Positions 15,509 through 23,428 of a stretch of DNA of 31,406 nucleotides are shown here, piece by piece. The stretch's first letter is position 1; each line of letters opens with the position of its first letter. This stretch comes from a virus. The notes under the pieces were generated by a model, which did not search any database, was not told the origin of the DNA, and saw only the letters and a program-made list of their open reading frames with translations. The DNA is taken from positions 1-31,406 of the IMG/VR virus record IMGVR_UViG_3300037963_002605. One strand, given 5' to 3'. The translations under genes were made by a program, and so were the position numbers.

Positions 15509-15763
15509 ATGAGCGAAGAAGATATGATAATGAATATGTCAGAAGAGATTTTGAGGTTGAAGAAAGAACTTAGAAAGTACAAGTATACCAAGGAAGTTCC
15601 ATATTCAAAGGCAATGAGTCACATAAAAATGGAGTTTTATTGGGATGAAGGTAATGGTGTTAGGCCACCCCAACCAAGGGTATTTTTTGACCCCGTAGAT
15701 GGGGTAGGGACAGATATGCCGCTATTCAAGTTGGTACAATATTTTGCAGGTGGCATGAAATGA
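15509..15763 (+). CDS. Hypothetical protein before the polymerase
   Basis: An 84-residue protein with an N-terminal coiled coil (EEILRLKKELRKYK) and a C-terminal RPPQPRVFFDPVDGVGTDMP segment. ATG 15509 is chosen because GGAGGGG sits 7 bases upstream; an earlier in-frame start at 15482 would overlap the previous gene. It overlaps the polymerase start in ATGA. Function unknown. Confidence 0.66.
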   Translation: MSEEDMIMNMSEEILRLKKELRKYKYTKEVPYSKAMSHIKMEFYWDEGNGVRPPQPRVFFDPVDGVGTDMPLFKLVQYFAGGMK

Positions 15764-17067
15764 TTATCAATTCATACCACCCTGACCCCGAAGAGCATGC
15801 ACACATATACAAGCGGTGGCGTGACTCTGAGGGCAACCTCATAGAGGAACACATTGACAACTTCAGACCTTACTTTTGGATTAAAGCCGACACTAGTGAC
15901 CGTATTGTAAATAGGGTCTTGGGCCGCTACTATGGTAGTAGCATAGACCGGAATGACACTGCCACAGCACTAAGAACAGAAGAGGACTTAGTGAAGGTGT
16001 ACGCTTACAGGCAATCTGATTTAAGGAACATGCAGAAGGAGTTCGGCAAAACATGGGAGGCTGACCTAAGCCTAACAGACAGATACCTCATAGACAAGAT
16101 ACAAGAGATGCCGGAATGGAAACCCCGTGTATGGCACTTTGACTTAGAATGGGATCCGCATGAGGACTTCACTACTGTAATGTCTGTAGTAGACAATTAC
16201 AACAATCGGAATGTCACATTTTGCTGGAGTGAAGAAACAGCCGAGATAGAAGAAAAGGGCTTCGTTAGAAAAGAAGTACGCCATGTAAAGTACGAAGATG
16301 TCGAGTTTAGTTACGAGCGTTTATTCTACACTGATGAGAAATCTATGCACAGTGCCTTTTTGGATTACTTAGAGGAATGCAACCCTGACATACTCGTAGC
16401 CCACGCTATCATGTGGGCAGATTTACCACACCTAGTTCGTAGACTAGATGAGTTTAGGCGACTCAGCCCACTTGGGCGTGTACTACGCCCACCTAAGAAC
16501 GAGCGTGGCTACAAGTACACAGACCAGCCAATCATAGGTAGACTATGCTTTGATACAGCAGCACCCTATGACAGTGGTACGGGCTTTGAGCGTGTATGGA
16601 AGGACAGTGGCAAACCGCAGTTAGCCAGTCGAAAATTAGACCACATTACAGGCCCCGATGTATTAGACTACGGTGGCAAGATTGACATGGATGTATTTAC
16701 AGGATGGAGAGAAAGGTTTGATGACTACTGCGACTACTGTATGCAAGATACTTTACTACTCAAAAGAATGGATGAAGAAAACCATGTTCTAAACTTCTTC
16801 CTATCATTACAACGCATATGTGGTGTGACATTCACTTCATGCCACAATGTAACTAGATTCGCTCGTGGCCTGCTCAGCAGACGCACACACTGGAAGGCAC
16901 CAACTAGACCTGATACAGAAAAGCAGGAGTACGAAGGTGCATACATTCCTCCGCCCAAACCGGGCAGATACGAAGGCGTGGCTTGTGTAGACTACAAAGG
17001 GTTGTACCCTTCATTGATTTTGAGCCATAACCTATCGTGGGAAACCCAAGTGAGAGGTGATGATTAA
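15760..17067 (+). CDS. polB: Family B DNA polymerase, N-terminal part (exonuclease and motif A)
   Basis: The 435-residue first half of a family B replicative polymerase. The 3'-5' exonuclease is intact: Exo I DLE (128-130), Exo II region NPDILVAHAIMWAD (208-221) and Exo III YCMQD (326-330). The exo-to-pol linker YEGAYI (391-396) and polymerase motif A DYKGLYPSLI (411-420), with the first catalytic Asp at 411, follow. The protein stops 15 residues after motif A, so fingers, motif B and motif C are in the next gene. The stop TAA forms a TAATG overlap with that gene. A one-base frameshift could mimic a split, but a proper ribosome site before the second start argues for two real subunits. Confidence 0.93.
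   Translation: MIINSYHPDPEEHAHIYKRWRDSEGNLIEEHIDNFRPYFWIKADTSDRIVNRVLGRYYGSSIDRNDTATALRTEEDLVKVYAYRQSDLRNMQKEFGKTWEADLSLTDRYLIDKIQEMPEWKPRVWHFDLEWDPHEDFTTVMSVVDNYNNRNVTFCWSEETAEIEEKGFVRKEVRHVKYEDVEFSYERLFYTDEKSMHSAFLDYLEECNPDILVAHAIMWADLPHLVRRLDEFRRLSPLGRVLRPPKNERGYKYTDQPIIGRLCFDTAAPYDSGTGFERVWKDSGKPQLASRKLDHITGPDVLDYGGKIDMDVFTGWRERFDDYCDYCMQDTLLLKRMDEENHVLNFFLSLQRICGVTFTSCHNVTRFARGLLSRRTHWKAPTRPDTEKQEYEGAYIPPPKPGRYEGVACVDYKGLYPSLILSHNLSWETQVRGDD
17052..17060 (+). promoter_or_regulatory. Ribosome site for the second polymerase gene
   Basis: GAGAGGTGA lies 6 bases before ATG 17067, inside the last codons of the first half. It matches sites used at other junctions and supports translation of the second half as a separate protein. 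Confidence 0.72.
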
Positions 17068-18113
17068 TGACTATACACACACTACCTGACGGCTCCAAGT
17101 GGGACCAATCCAAGAAAGGCTTACTTCCTCAGATTGTAGAGGAAATGTTTGAATTGCGTGACGAATATAAGCGCAGAATGAGAGAAGCGGAAACCCCTAC
17201 TGAGAGGGCAGGTTGGAATACAATGCAACTCGCTACCAAAAGGGTGATGGCGTCACTATACGGCATGGTCGCCAGCGCTCACTGGGGCTGGTGTGACTTC
17301 GACATAGCCAACGCTATCACAGCCTGTGGTAGAGAGGCAATCAAGTTCCTAATGGAGGAATCAGAGGCTCAGGGCTACGAGGCCCTGTACGGTCACACTG
17401 ATTCGGCATTCGTGAGTGTACCATTCGATGAAGCACGGGCACTAGCCAAGCATCTGACAGACAAGGTACAAGTCGATCTCAATGCAAGTCACCTATTCGT
17501 GGAGTTTGAGGCATATATGCCATACTGGTTAGTAGCGGGGAAAAATCTCTACTACGGTATATGCTCTTGGCCCCCTGAAGATGAGGGCAAGGCTAAATCT
17601 GCCCGATTCGGTAAGATTTCTACTCTCGCACCTATCTCTCGCAACTTAGAGAGAGATGTGCTAAACTTGGTGTGCCAAGGTGCATCAGAAGCAGATGTGA
17701 TAGACCATGTTAGGCCAATCGCACTCAAGATACAGAAAGAAAAAGTCGAGTTGAAAGATGTCACTGGAGTTACTAGGATATCTAAACGGTTGAAGGATTA
17801 TGCGCCAACTGCGGGTGTACCCGGTGTAAAGGCTGCACGATATTACAACAAACACATGGCGGGGCGATTCAACCAGCCCAAGTTTGATGAAGGTGACAGT
17901 GTTCCGTGGATATATGTTGCCGCTTCTCCTGACTGGGCCGCACCTACAGATATTGTCTGTTACAAGGACATATCTGAACTAGACGGATTTACACCCGATT
18001 GGGAGAAAATGGTTGACAGACTGGTTAAACGCAAAGTTAAGCCTATCTTTCAAGCCCTTGATTGGGATTTGGAGGCGGCTTCGGGTGCAGCACGACCAAA
18101 GAGGTACTGGTGA
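17067..18113 (+). CDS. polB: Family B DNA polymerase, C-terminal part (fingers, motifs B and C, thumb)
   Basis: The 348-residue second half. It begins in the loop after motif A, with KGLLPQIVEEMFELRDEYK as the fingers entry. It has motif B QLATKRVMASLYG (54-66), motif C YGHTDS (108-113) with catalytic Asp 112, and GKNLYYG (158-164) as the KKRY-type motif, followed by a thumb domain. Two positions differ from the common consensus: motif B has Ala 62 where KxxxNSxYG has Asn, and motif C has His 110 where YGDTDS has Asp. Together with the first half the total is 783 residues, normal for the family, with no segment missing. The two halves should assemble into one enzyme. Confidence 0.92.
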   Translation: MTIHTLPDGSKWDQSKKGLLPQIVEEMFELRDEYKRRMREAETPTERAGWNTMQLATKRVMASLYGMVASAHWGWCDFDIANAITACGREAIKFLMEESEAQGYEALYGHTDSAFVSVPFDEARALAKHLTDKVQVDLNASHLFVEFEAYMPYWLVAGKNLYYGICSWPPEDEGKAKSARFGKISTLAPISRNLERDVLNLVCQGASEADVIDHVRPIALKIQKEKVELKDVTGVTRISKRLKDYAPTAGVPGVKAARYYNKHMAGRFNQPKFDEGDSVPWIYVAASPDWAAPTDIVCYKDISELDGFTPDWEKMVDRLVKRKVKPIFQALDWDLEAASGAARPKRYW

Positions 18114-18117
18114 TAAT

Positions 18118-18270
18118 ATGGATAAACCGAAATCTGAAAGAATATGTAATTGTGGTCGCACAGTTAAGGCTAGTCAATTTTCCGCTATGGCAGGTGGCTA
18201 TCAAGCGTGGGGCTTTTGTAGTGCCTGTGGAACTTCTCACGCTTTCAATGAATGGAGAGATAGGAGATGA
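18118..18270 (+). CDS. Zinc-ribbon mini-protein
   Basis: A 50-residue protein with CNCG near 10-13 and CSACG near 34-38, a classic four-cysteine ribbon, and a basic end. ATG 18118 is chosen as the first start after the polymerase stop; the same frame is open upstream inside the polymerase gene but has no ribosome site. It ends in an ATGA overlap with the nuclease gene. Function unknown. Confidence 0.68.
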   Translation: MDKPKSERICNCGRTVKASQFSAMAGGYQAWGFCSACGTSHAFNEWRDRR

Positions 18271-19217
18271 GTAGAGATTTTGAAGCATACAAGAAATCCT
18301 CCTATATCATGGGAGAAAAAGAATATTTGAGAATTACCAAATCTAGTCTGACGAGTGACTTCGATTTTTGTCCACAGCAATATCATTTCAAGCGCAGAGA
18401 GGGCAGAAAGACACCCGAAACTGACGCAATGCGTAAGGGTACAAATGTACACAATGCAATGGAAGAGTTCTATGTCTATGTTAGACCTAACTTGGATAAA
18501 GTTCTCAAATTACTTAACGACAAAAAGCGAGAAGAGGCATTTGCTTTGTTTGTGAAAAGTCTACCTGAGCCTGAAGAGCCTTACATTTTAGGCGAGCAGG
18601 AAATACTAATCAAAAGGCTGGATTGGGAGTTAGATCGACTAGAGGCCACACAAGGTCACAACTTTTTACCAGTCATTAACGAAGATGAGATACATGTATT
18701 CACAGAGCGTGAGTTTGTTCACAATGGGAAAACGCACACAGTCCCTATACACTTCGCAGGTATGATTGACCGTGGCTTTGAAAATGAAGATGGCTCAATT
18801 AGCCTCATGGAGTTGAAAACAGGCAAGTGGAAACAAAAGTGGGACAAGAGAAAAAATGACTGGGCTGACGACAGGTACAAAGTACAGGGAATGCGCAAAG
18901 AAATGGCATTCTATGTCGATTTGCTCAAAATGGCAGAACACCCACTACAGAATGTAACACACTGGGGCTGGTTTTACCCCGATGGCTCATGCGGAGAAGA
19001 TATGGAGGGTGTCAGATTCATAGATAGTTGGACGCACGAGAAGGTCATCAAATCATATTCAGGTAAAATAGAGAAAGATGTAGATGCGCTATTAGAGGCG
19101 TACTTCAACGACCATTTCCCACCTAAACCACACCAAGGTAAATGTGCTTGGTGCAGTTTTACTGAAGATTGCCCCGCTTGGCAACCGGGCGGCGAGCACT
19201 ATTGGCCGAGGTGGTGA
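18267..19217 (+). CDS. Cas4/RecB-like PD-(D/E)XK nuclease with Fe-S cysteines
   Basis: A 316-residue nuclease. FCPQQYHFKR gives the first cluster Cys (35), His 62 lies in an early helix (GTNVHNAMEEF), GMIDRG provides Asp 168, MELKTGK provides the E-x-K pair (182 and 184), and the QGMRKEMAFY helix carries Gln 207. The C-terminus has CAWCSFTEDC (293, 296, 302), completing a four-cysteine site typical of Cas4 and AddB-type nucleases with an Fe-S cluster. Expected activity is DNA end or flap cutting during replication or recombination. It is followed after 1 base by the primase. No Cas genes are nearby, so a CRISPR role is unlikely. Confidence 0.87.
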   Translation: MSRDFEAYKKSSYIMGEKEYLRITKSSLTSDFDFCPQQYHFKRREGRKTPETDAMRKGTNVHNAMEEFYVYVRPNLDKVLKLLNDKKREEAFALFVKSLPEPEEPYILGEQEILIKRLDWELDRLEATQGHNFLPVINEDEIHVFTEREFVHNGKTHTVPIHFAGMIDRGFENEDGSISLMELKTGKWKQKWDKRKNDWADDRYKVQGMRKEMAFYVDLLKMAEHPLQNVTHWGWFYPDGSCGEDMEGVRFIDSWTHEKVIKSYSGKIEKDVDALLEAYFNDHFPPKPHQGKCAWCSFTEDCPAWQPGGEHYWPRW

Positions 19218-19218
19218 A

Positions 19219-20313
19219 ATGTATGTACAGTTTGATTTTCCGAGAGAAGTATTAGAGTTAAGCACAGAGAAAGGTAAAGGCTTCAGAAAGTTAGTACGAA
19301 ATAGTAGTGAGTTTGAGCGATATTGGGCTGGTAAAAATGGCGTATCTAACGCATATACCACTGTTTATGGATATCGTGCTACGGAGGCCCCTAATCACAA
19401 GAGAGTAAATCTACAAACTCCGATAATCAGACACTTTGTCTTGGATTTCGATCCTAAAGATTTCACCAACCCTAGTCGCCCTGATGTAGCACTAGATGTA
19501 CCACTATCACAGGCTCTCAGGCTACACAAAGAACTCTTAGAAAAGGACATAGAGCACGGTGTGTGGTTTAGTGGCGGTGGCTTCCACATATGGATAGCAT
19601 TATCAGAAACATATACCCCTGCCAGTGGTTCTCATTTATCGGCTATCAGAGAAGCCGGTATGAGGAGAGTAAATGACTGGATTAAGGACTTAAATCTGTA
19701 CTGTTCTGACCCAGCAGTACCATTCGACACAAGTGGGTTAATTCGTATTCCTAACTCCTATAACGCCAAGCGTGGCTACTGGAGTGTACCTCTAAACACA
19801 GAGGATTTAGAGAGTGGCATAGGCCACATTCTTGAAAAGGCCCTAGAGCCGACAAGTGGAGTGATTTCATACGGCAAGAATGGTGTAAAGTTGCAGGTTA
19901 AGAAGCCCGGTGAAAAGAAGGGGGTATTCCAAAAGAATACTGCGCCGCTAGATTTGCCGACTCTCAAGATGGATGGAGTAATCATACTCCCCTGTCTGAA
20001 TCAAGCAGCCTGCCATGTAGGAGGCAACCCTAGTCACGATTCTAGGGTACAATTGGTGAAATATCTAGCAAAACGCCTCAGACACTTCCTTCCTTTGGAC
20101 AGATTTACACCCGACATCCTGACATCACATACAGAGAAAATTGTTTCTTTCATAAAAGGTCTACAGTGGGCTGATTTCGATGAAGGGGTCACCCGTTATC
20201 AAGTCCGTACAATTGTTGGTAAAGACTACCCTCAAACCTGTAGTATGTTATGGTCTAAGGGGCTGTGCATGGGTAAGTGTAGATATTGGGATAAAACGGG
20301 GGCTGTAGAATGA
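19219..20313 (+). CDS. Archaeal-type primase fusing PriS catalytic and PriL Fe-S domains
   Basis: A 364-residue archaeo-eukaryotic primase. The catalytic part has DFD (76-78), SGGGFH (118-123) and DTSGLIRIP (170-178), the three AEP motifs. From about 255 it continues with LPCLNQAACH (257-266), then SRVQLVKYLAKRL and ends CSMLWSKGLCMGKC (341-354). This matches the C-terminal domain of the large subunit PriL, where four cysteines hold an Fe-S cluster (here 259, 341, 350 and 354). PriS and PriL functions therefore sit on one chain, as in some archaeal plasmid primases. ATG 19219 is chosen because it follows the previous stop by 1 base; an earlier in-frame start would overlap the nuclease. It would make primers for the split polymerase. 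Confidence 0.85.
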   Translation: MYVQFDFPREVLELSTEKGKGFRKLVRNSSEFERYWAGKNGVSNAYTTVYGYRATEAPNHKRVNLQTPIIRHFVLDFDPKDFTNPSRPDVALDVPLSQALRLHKELLEKDIEHGVWFSGGGFHIWIALSETYTPASGSHLSAIREAGMRRVNDWIKDLNLYCSDPAVPFDTSGLIRIPNSYNAKRGYWSVPLNTEDLESGIGHILEKALEPTSGVISYGKNGVKLQVKKPGEKKGVFQKNTAPLDLPTLKMDGVIILPCLNQAACHVGGNPSHDSRVQLVKYLAKRLRHFLPLDRFTPDILTSHTEKIVSFIKGLQWADFDEGVTRYQVRTIVGKDYPQTCSMLWSKGLCMGKCRYWDKTGAVE

Positions 20314-20603
20314 AAGAAAATAGAAACTACTACCCCATAGGAAATATGGTAAAGCGAATATTTAGAGTGTTTGATGAAAATGGTGAATCGCTTTCAACGA
20401 ATGAAATATATGCTTACTTGCTAAATCAAACATCGCCTAGAACAGGACGAGTCTACAAGAAAAATCCTTCAAAGGGTACGCTCGCACAAATCCTAGCCAA
20501 ATATCCTTATTTTTCAAAAACAGGGCTTATCAGTGAAACAGATGTCAGAGGCCATAGAATTAGAATCACTACTTGGAAAATGAATGGGGTGGAAGAGAGA
20601 TGA
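20310..20603 (+). CDS. Candidate winged-helix DNA-binding protein
   Basis: A 97-residue basic protein. The order NMVKRIFRVFDENG, LSTNEIYAYLLNQTS, KGTLAQILAKYPYFSKTG and a final strand (RIRITTWKM) fits a winged helix, with a recognition helix near 55-65. It lies between primase and ERCC4 nuclease with an ATGA overlap at each side. It could be an origin-binding or regulatory partner; this is inference. Confidence 0.6.
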   Translation: MKENRNYYPIGNMVKRIFRVFDENGESLSTNEIYAYLLNQTSPRTGRVYKKNPSKGTLAQILAKYPYFSKTGLISETDVRGHRIRITTWKMNGVEER

Positions 20604-21313
20604 AAGTACCTCTAATAATTGATTCAAACGAAAGAGGCCCTCTAAAGGACGCTGTTGAAAGGGCTGCAGAAAGACAGGGTATTCCTGTAAAGATGGAGTT
20701 TCTGCAAGGAATGGGTGATTACAAAGCAGGAGATGGACACATAGAGTGCAAAAGCATCTCTGATTTATTCCAATCTACATATTCAGGACATTTGATGCGA
20801 CAGATGGAAAACTTAGATGCTAATTGTCAGAGAGTATTCCTAGTAGTCCACGGAGATCTAGCAAAGTATGTCAAGATTTCAAACAACCAAGGTAGAAAAA
20901 CCACTTATTCCAAATCACTTAACACATTGACAGGAATCATTGCCCGCATAATGGCAGATTTCGACTGTCATGTATGGCGAGCCAACAACTACAGCGAAGC
21001 GGCTATGTTCATCACTAAATTACATTCCAAACTACACACCTCTGCATCCAGTCATGGGGCAAAGGCAATCACTAGAGTGAGCACTAACGACATACGAGCG
21101 GATATGTTGCTCGCAATACCCGGTTTTGGGCAAGATTTAGTGGAAAAGTTACTAGACAGGTGTGGCTGCATTGAAGAGATGTTACATGTCGAATCTGTTA
21201 AACAGGTGAAAGGGATGGGTTCTGTTCTGCGGCAGCGATTAATTGAGGTTCTGACGAGCGAAGAACCAGTCAAAGTAGAGCGGAAGTATAACAAGAGGAG
21301 AGAGAAGGTATGA
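20600..21313 (+). CDS. ERCC4-family structure-specific nuclease (XPF/Mus81-like)
   Basis: A 237-residue nuclease. The N-terminal ERCC4 domain has IIDSNERG (6-13), GDY (39-41) and IECKSISD (48-55), a variant of the ERKxxxD active site with Cys for Arg. The C-terminal part has a double helix-hairpin-helix DNA-binding region (MLLAIPGFGQDLVEKLL and VKQVKGMGSVLRQRL). This layout is the short form of archaeal XPF without a helicase domain. It would cut branched or flapped DNA. ATG 20600 overlaps the previous stop; an in-frame ATG at 20573 would enter the preceding gene. Confidence 0.9.
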   Translation: MKVPLIIDSNERGPLKDAVERAAERQGIPVKMEFLQGMGDYKAGDGHIECKSISDLFQSTYSGHLMRQMENLDANCQRVFLVVHGDLAKYVKISNNQGRKTTYSKSLNTLTGIIARIMADFDCHVWRANNYSEAAMFITKLHSKLHTSASSHGAKAITRVSTNDIRADMLLAIPGFGQDLVEKLLDRCGCIEEMLHVESVKQVKGMGSVLRQRLIEVLTSEEPVKVERKYNKRREKV

Positions 21314-22719
21314 TAGACCACAGCGTAGAACATTACGAATGCATGCAAAATTACCCAATACTTAGAGGGTACTTAGAACATTTTAGAGAAGTTTCCAAAG
21401 ATAACGAAATACCGGGACTACTGTCCTTTTTCTTTATTTTAGGACAGGTGGCATTGCCATTTGTTAGGATGCCAATAGGTGCATCTAACATCGATCCAAG
21501 AGTTAGCATGTTTTGGATTCAAGATACTAGAACTGGTAAGTCGGTGGCGTTTGAAATCATTCAGAAGGTGATGAAAGATGTGGGTATAGACTGTGTTGAC
21601 TACACAACTGGTACAGATGCGGCCATGGTCGGCTCATGGAGTAGAGATGGCGATGATAACTTAGTACAAACGCCCGGTGTATTAGCGGGTGCAAAGGGTA
21701 TGAACTTCGATGAAGGTTCTATCATCCTTAAACCAACACAGCATTCAGAGCAAACCGTTCTATTCTTACAGTCAGCGCTAAACGCTGCAGGTACAGGTAG
21801 GAACTTCTTGACTAAGCACTTGAAAGATGGTACGATTACCATAGAATCGTTAGTATCTCTATGGATTACTACATTCCCTCCGCAGGGTATCAAAGAGCAT
21901 GTACTCGACAAGGGTATTTTCCAAAGAGTGTTGGTTTATTGGAGGCACTGGACTCTTGAAATGAAGCGTAACATTGCGCATGAACTTGCAGATGCTGTAC
22001 ACAACAGGGTCGAGTTTGAAGTATCTTACGAAGAAGTTGTTGAGTTCTTCACTGATTTGCAGACTCACTTAAAACAAAGAGTCTTGGACATCAATGGTAT
22101 TAGTGGTGAAGAATGGATTCAGTCTACTCGTGAATTACAAGAGGGTTGGGCTATGAACGCTATGTACGACATGTTTGAAATCGATGCATCGTACAGATCG
22201 GCACTGCATCAGGCTATTGATGACTATTATGATTTAGTAGAAAACATGGACCCTAAGAAACAAGGTGTGTGTGCTTCTTTTATCATGGGATTACAGAATT
22301 ACACTAACATATTGGCACATCACATGGCTATGATAGAGGGTGTATGGGTAGTTACAGGTGACCATGTTGACATGGCTAAAGAGATACTGTATGACTTATA
22401 TCACAATCTAATTGACTGGCTTGAATCCGAAGTCAAGGTCGGTATGGCAGGTGCCGCTAAGAGAAAGTTGCAGGCTAGTTGGAAAGCAGCATATTGGCGC
22501 TGTGAACATTTTGACTTTAACGATAATCGTGGTCCGGGCTGGGCAAAGAAAACGATTATGATGCAAATGTTTGGCAAGAATGAGAATCTTAGCAGCAAAG
22601 CAGGCATAAACAACAAATACAACGAATCGGGGAAAAGTCTGTTTGAAGAAACCCGTGAGGGGAAAAGTAAGTATGTCCGACTACTCAAAGAGCATAGGAA
22701 TAAGGAGGCAGATAAATGA
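21310..22719 (+). CDS. P-loop ATPase, possible replicative DNA helicase
   Basis: A 469-residue ATPase. A helical N-terminus leads to MFWIQDTRTGKSVAFEII with Walker A DTRTGKS (72-78), then MNFDEGS (131-137) as Walker B and a polar strand LWITTFPP as sensor 1. KGIFQRVLVYWRHW supplies a candidate arginine finger. The C-terminal half is helical. The core is AAA+/RecA-like, and the position beside primase, clamp and polymerase suits the replicative helicase, but I cannot place it firmly in MCM, DnaB-like or other families. It is coupled to neighbours by ATGA overlaps. Confidence 0.68.
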   Translation: MIDHSVEHYECMQNYPILRGYLEHFREVSKDNEIPGLLSFFFILGQVALPFVRMPIGASNIDPRVSMFWIQDTRTGKSVAFEIIQKVMKDVGIDCVDYTTGTDAAMVGSWSRDGDDNLVQTPGVLAGAKGMNFDEGSIILKPTQHSEQTVLFLQSALNAAGTGRNFLTKHLKDGTITIESLVSLWITTFPPQGIKEHVLDKGIFQRVLVYWRHWTLEMKRNIAHELADAVHNRVEFEVSYEEVVEFFTDLQTHLKQRVLDINGISGEEWIQSTRELQEGWAMNAMYDMFEIDASYRSALHQAIDDYYDLVENMDPKKQGVCASFIMGLQNYTNILAHHMAMIEGVWVVTGDHVDMAKEILYDLYHNLIDWLESEVKVGMAGAAKRKLQASWKAAYWRCEHFDFNDNRGPGWAKKTIMMQMFGKNENLSSKAGINNKYNESGKSLFEETREGKSKYVRLLKEHRNKEADK

Positions 22720-22877
22720 AGAAGGCCTGTACTCTATGCGGTGCTAAGTATGAACATGACGAAGAAGGCGTCAGTGGTTACTTTGGGTTACTAAAGGTGG
22801 ACTTTTGTGATTTTTGTTTAGCCTGTATGGGCGCAATGCACGAGAGCCTAAACACACTATCAGGTGAGGAGGAATGA
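22716..22877 (+). CDS. Zinc-binding mini-protein
   Basis: A 53-residue protein with CTLC (5-8) and CDFCLAC (31-37), five cysteines that fit one zinc ribbon with a spare ligand. It has ATGA overlaps at both ends, and its last codons (GGTGAGGAGGAATGA) hold the next ribosome site. Function unknown. Confidence 0.67.
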   Translation: MKKACTLCGAKYEHDEEGVSGYFGLLKVDFCDFCLACMGAMHESLNTLSGEEE

Positions 22878-23428
22878 AAGACGAATACTTTGTAGTGTTC
22901 GCCTATGGTAGTGAGTTTTCGCATATAGTGAATGCACCCCAAGTGGTTGTCATAACTGGCGAGAACTACTTGTCTGTATACACTAGTCATCGATCTTACA
23001 TCAATTCCAAACCTATCAAATACTCAAAAATACAAGACGAAATGGCACTTATTGTAGATAATGGAGGGATATTAGTTTTGAAAAATACTCAAGATTACGG
23101 ACTCACCTTATCTTGGTCGGGTATAACCAAATCTAATCCTAGTGATATGATAGATTACATTGAAAATCATGTCATAGATATCGATAAGGATTTGAAGGAA
23201 CTGACCGGACAGAAACTGAATCTAAATGATACAGATTTAACATCTCGGTTACTCACTGAGATATACGCACCAATTTGGCAAAAGGGTAGCGAAGTCAAAA
23301 TAATTGAAGATTGCATATCAGATGCAAATATAATTCTCGACTTAATCCAGCGTTGTAGTAACGCAGGTGATATAAGGGTGAGATTGAGAAATGAAGAAAT
23401 ACCGATGGAGTTTGATGTAGAATGGTAA
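22874..23428 (+). CDS. Hypothetical protein upstream of the thermosome
   Basis: A 184-residue protein with a beta-rich first half ([26 protein letters not shown]) and a helical second half. No cysteine motif, signal peptide or membrane segment is seen. It overlaps the chaperonin start by 7 bases, so the two may be produced together; a co-chaperone or substrate role is possible but unsupported by motif. Confidence 0.68.
   Translation: MKDEYFVVFAYGSEFSHIVNAPQVVVITGENYLSVYTSHRSYINSKPIKYSKIQDEMALIVDNGGILVLKNTQDYGLTLSWSGITKSNPSDMIDYIENHVIDIDKDLKELTGQKLNLNDTDLTSRLLTEIYAPIWQKGSEVKIIEDCISDANIILDLIQRCSNAGDIRVRLRNEEIPMEFDVEW

Noticed and set aside
17000-17070. Intein or remnant at polymerase motif A
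   Set aside because: Inteins favour this motif, but no splicing block or extein junction residues are seen and the sequence is continuous in homology across the break.
18267-19217. CRISPR adaptation locus based on the Cas4-like nuclease
   Set aside because: No repeats, Cas1 or Cas2 lie nearby; Cas4-like nucleases are common in viruses for replication and recombination.
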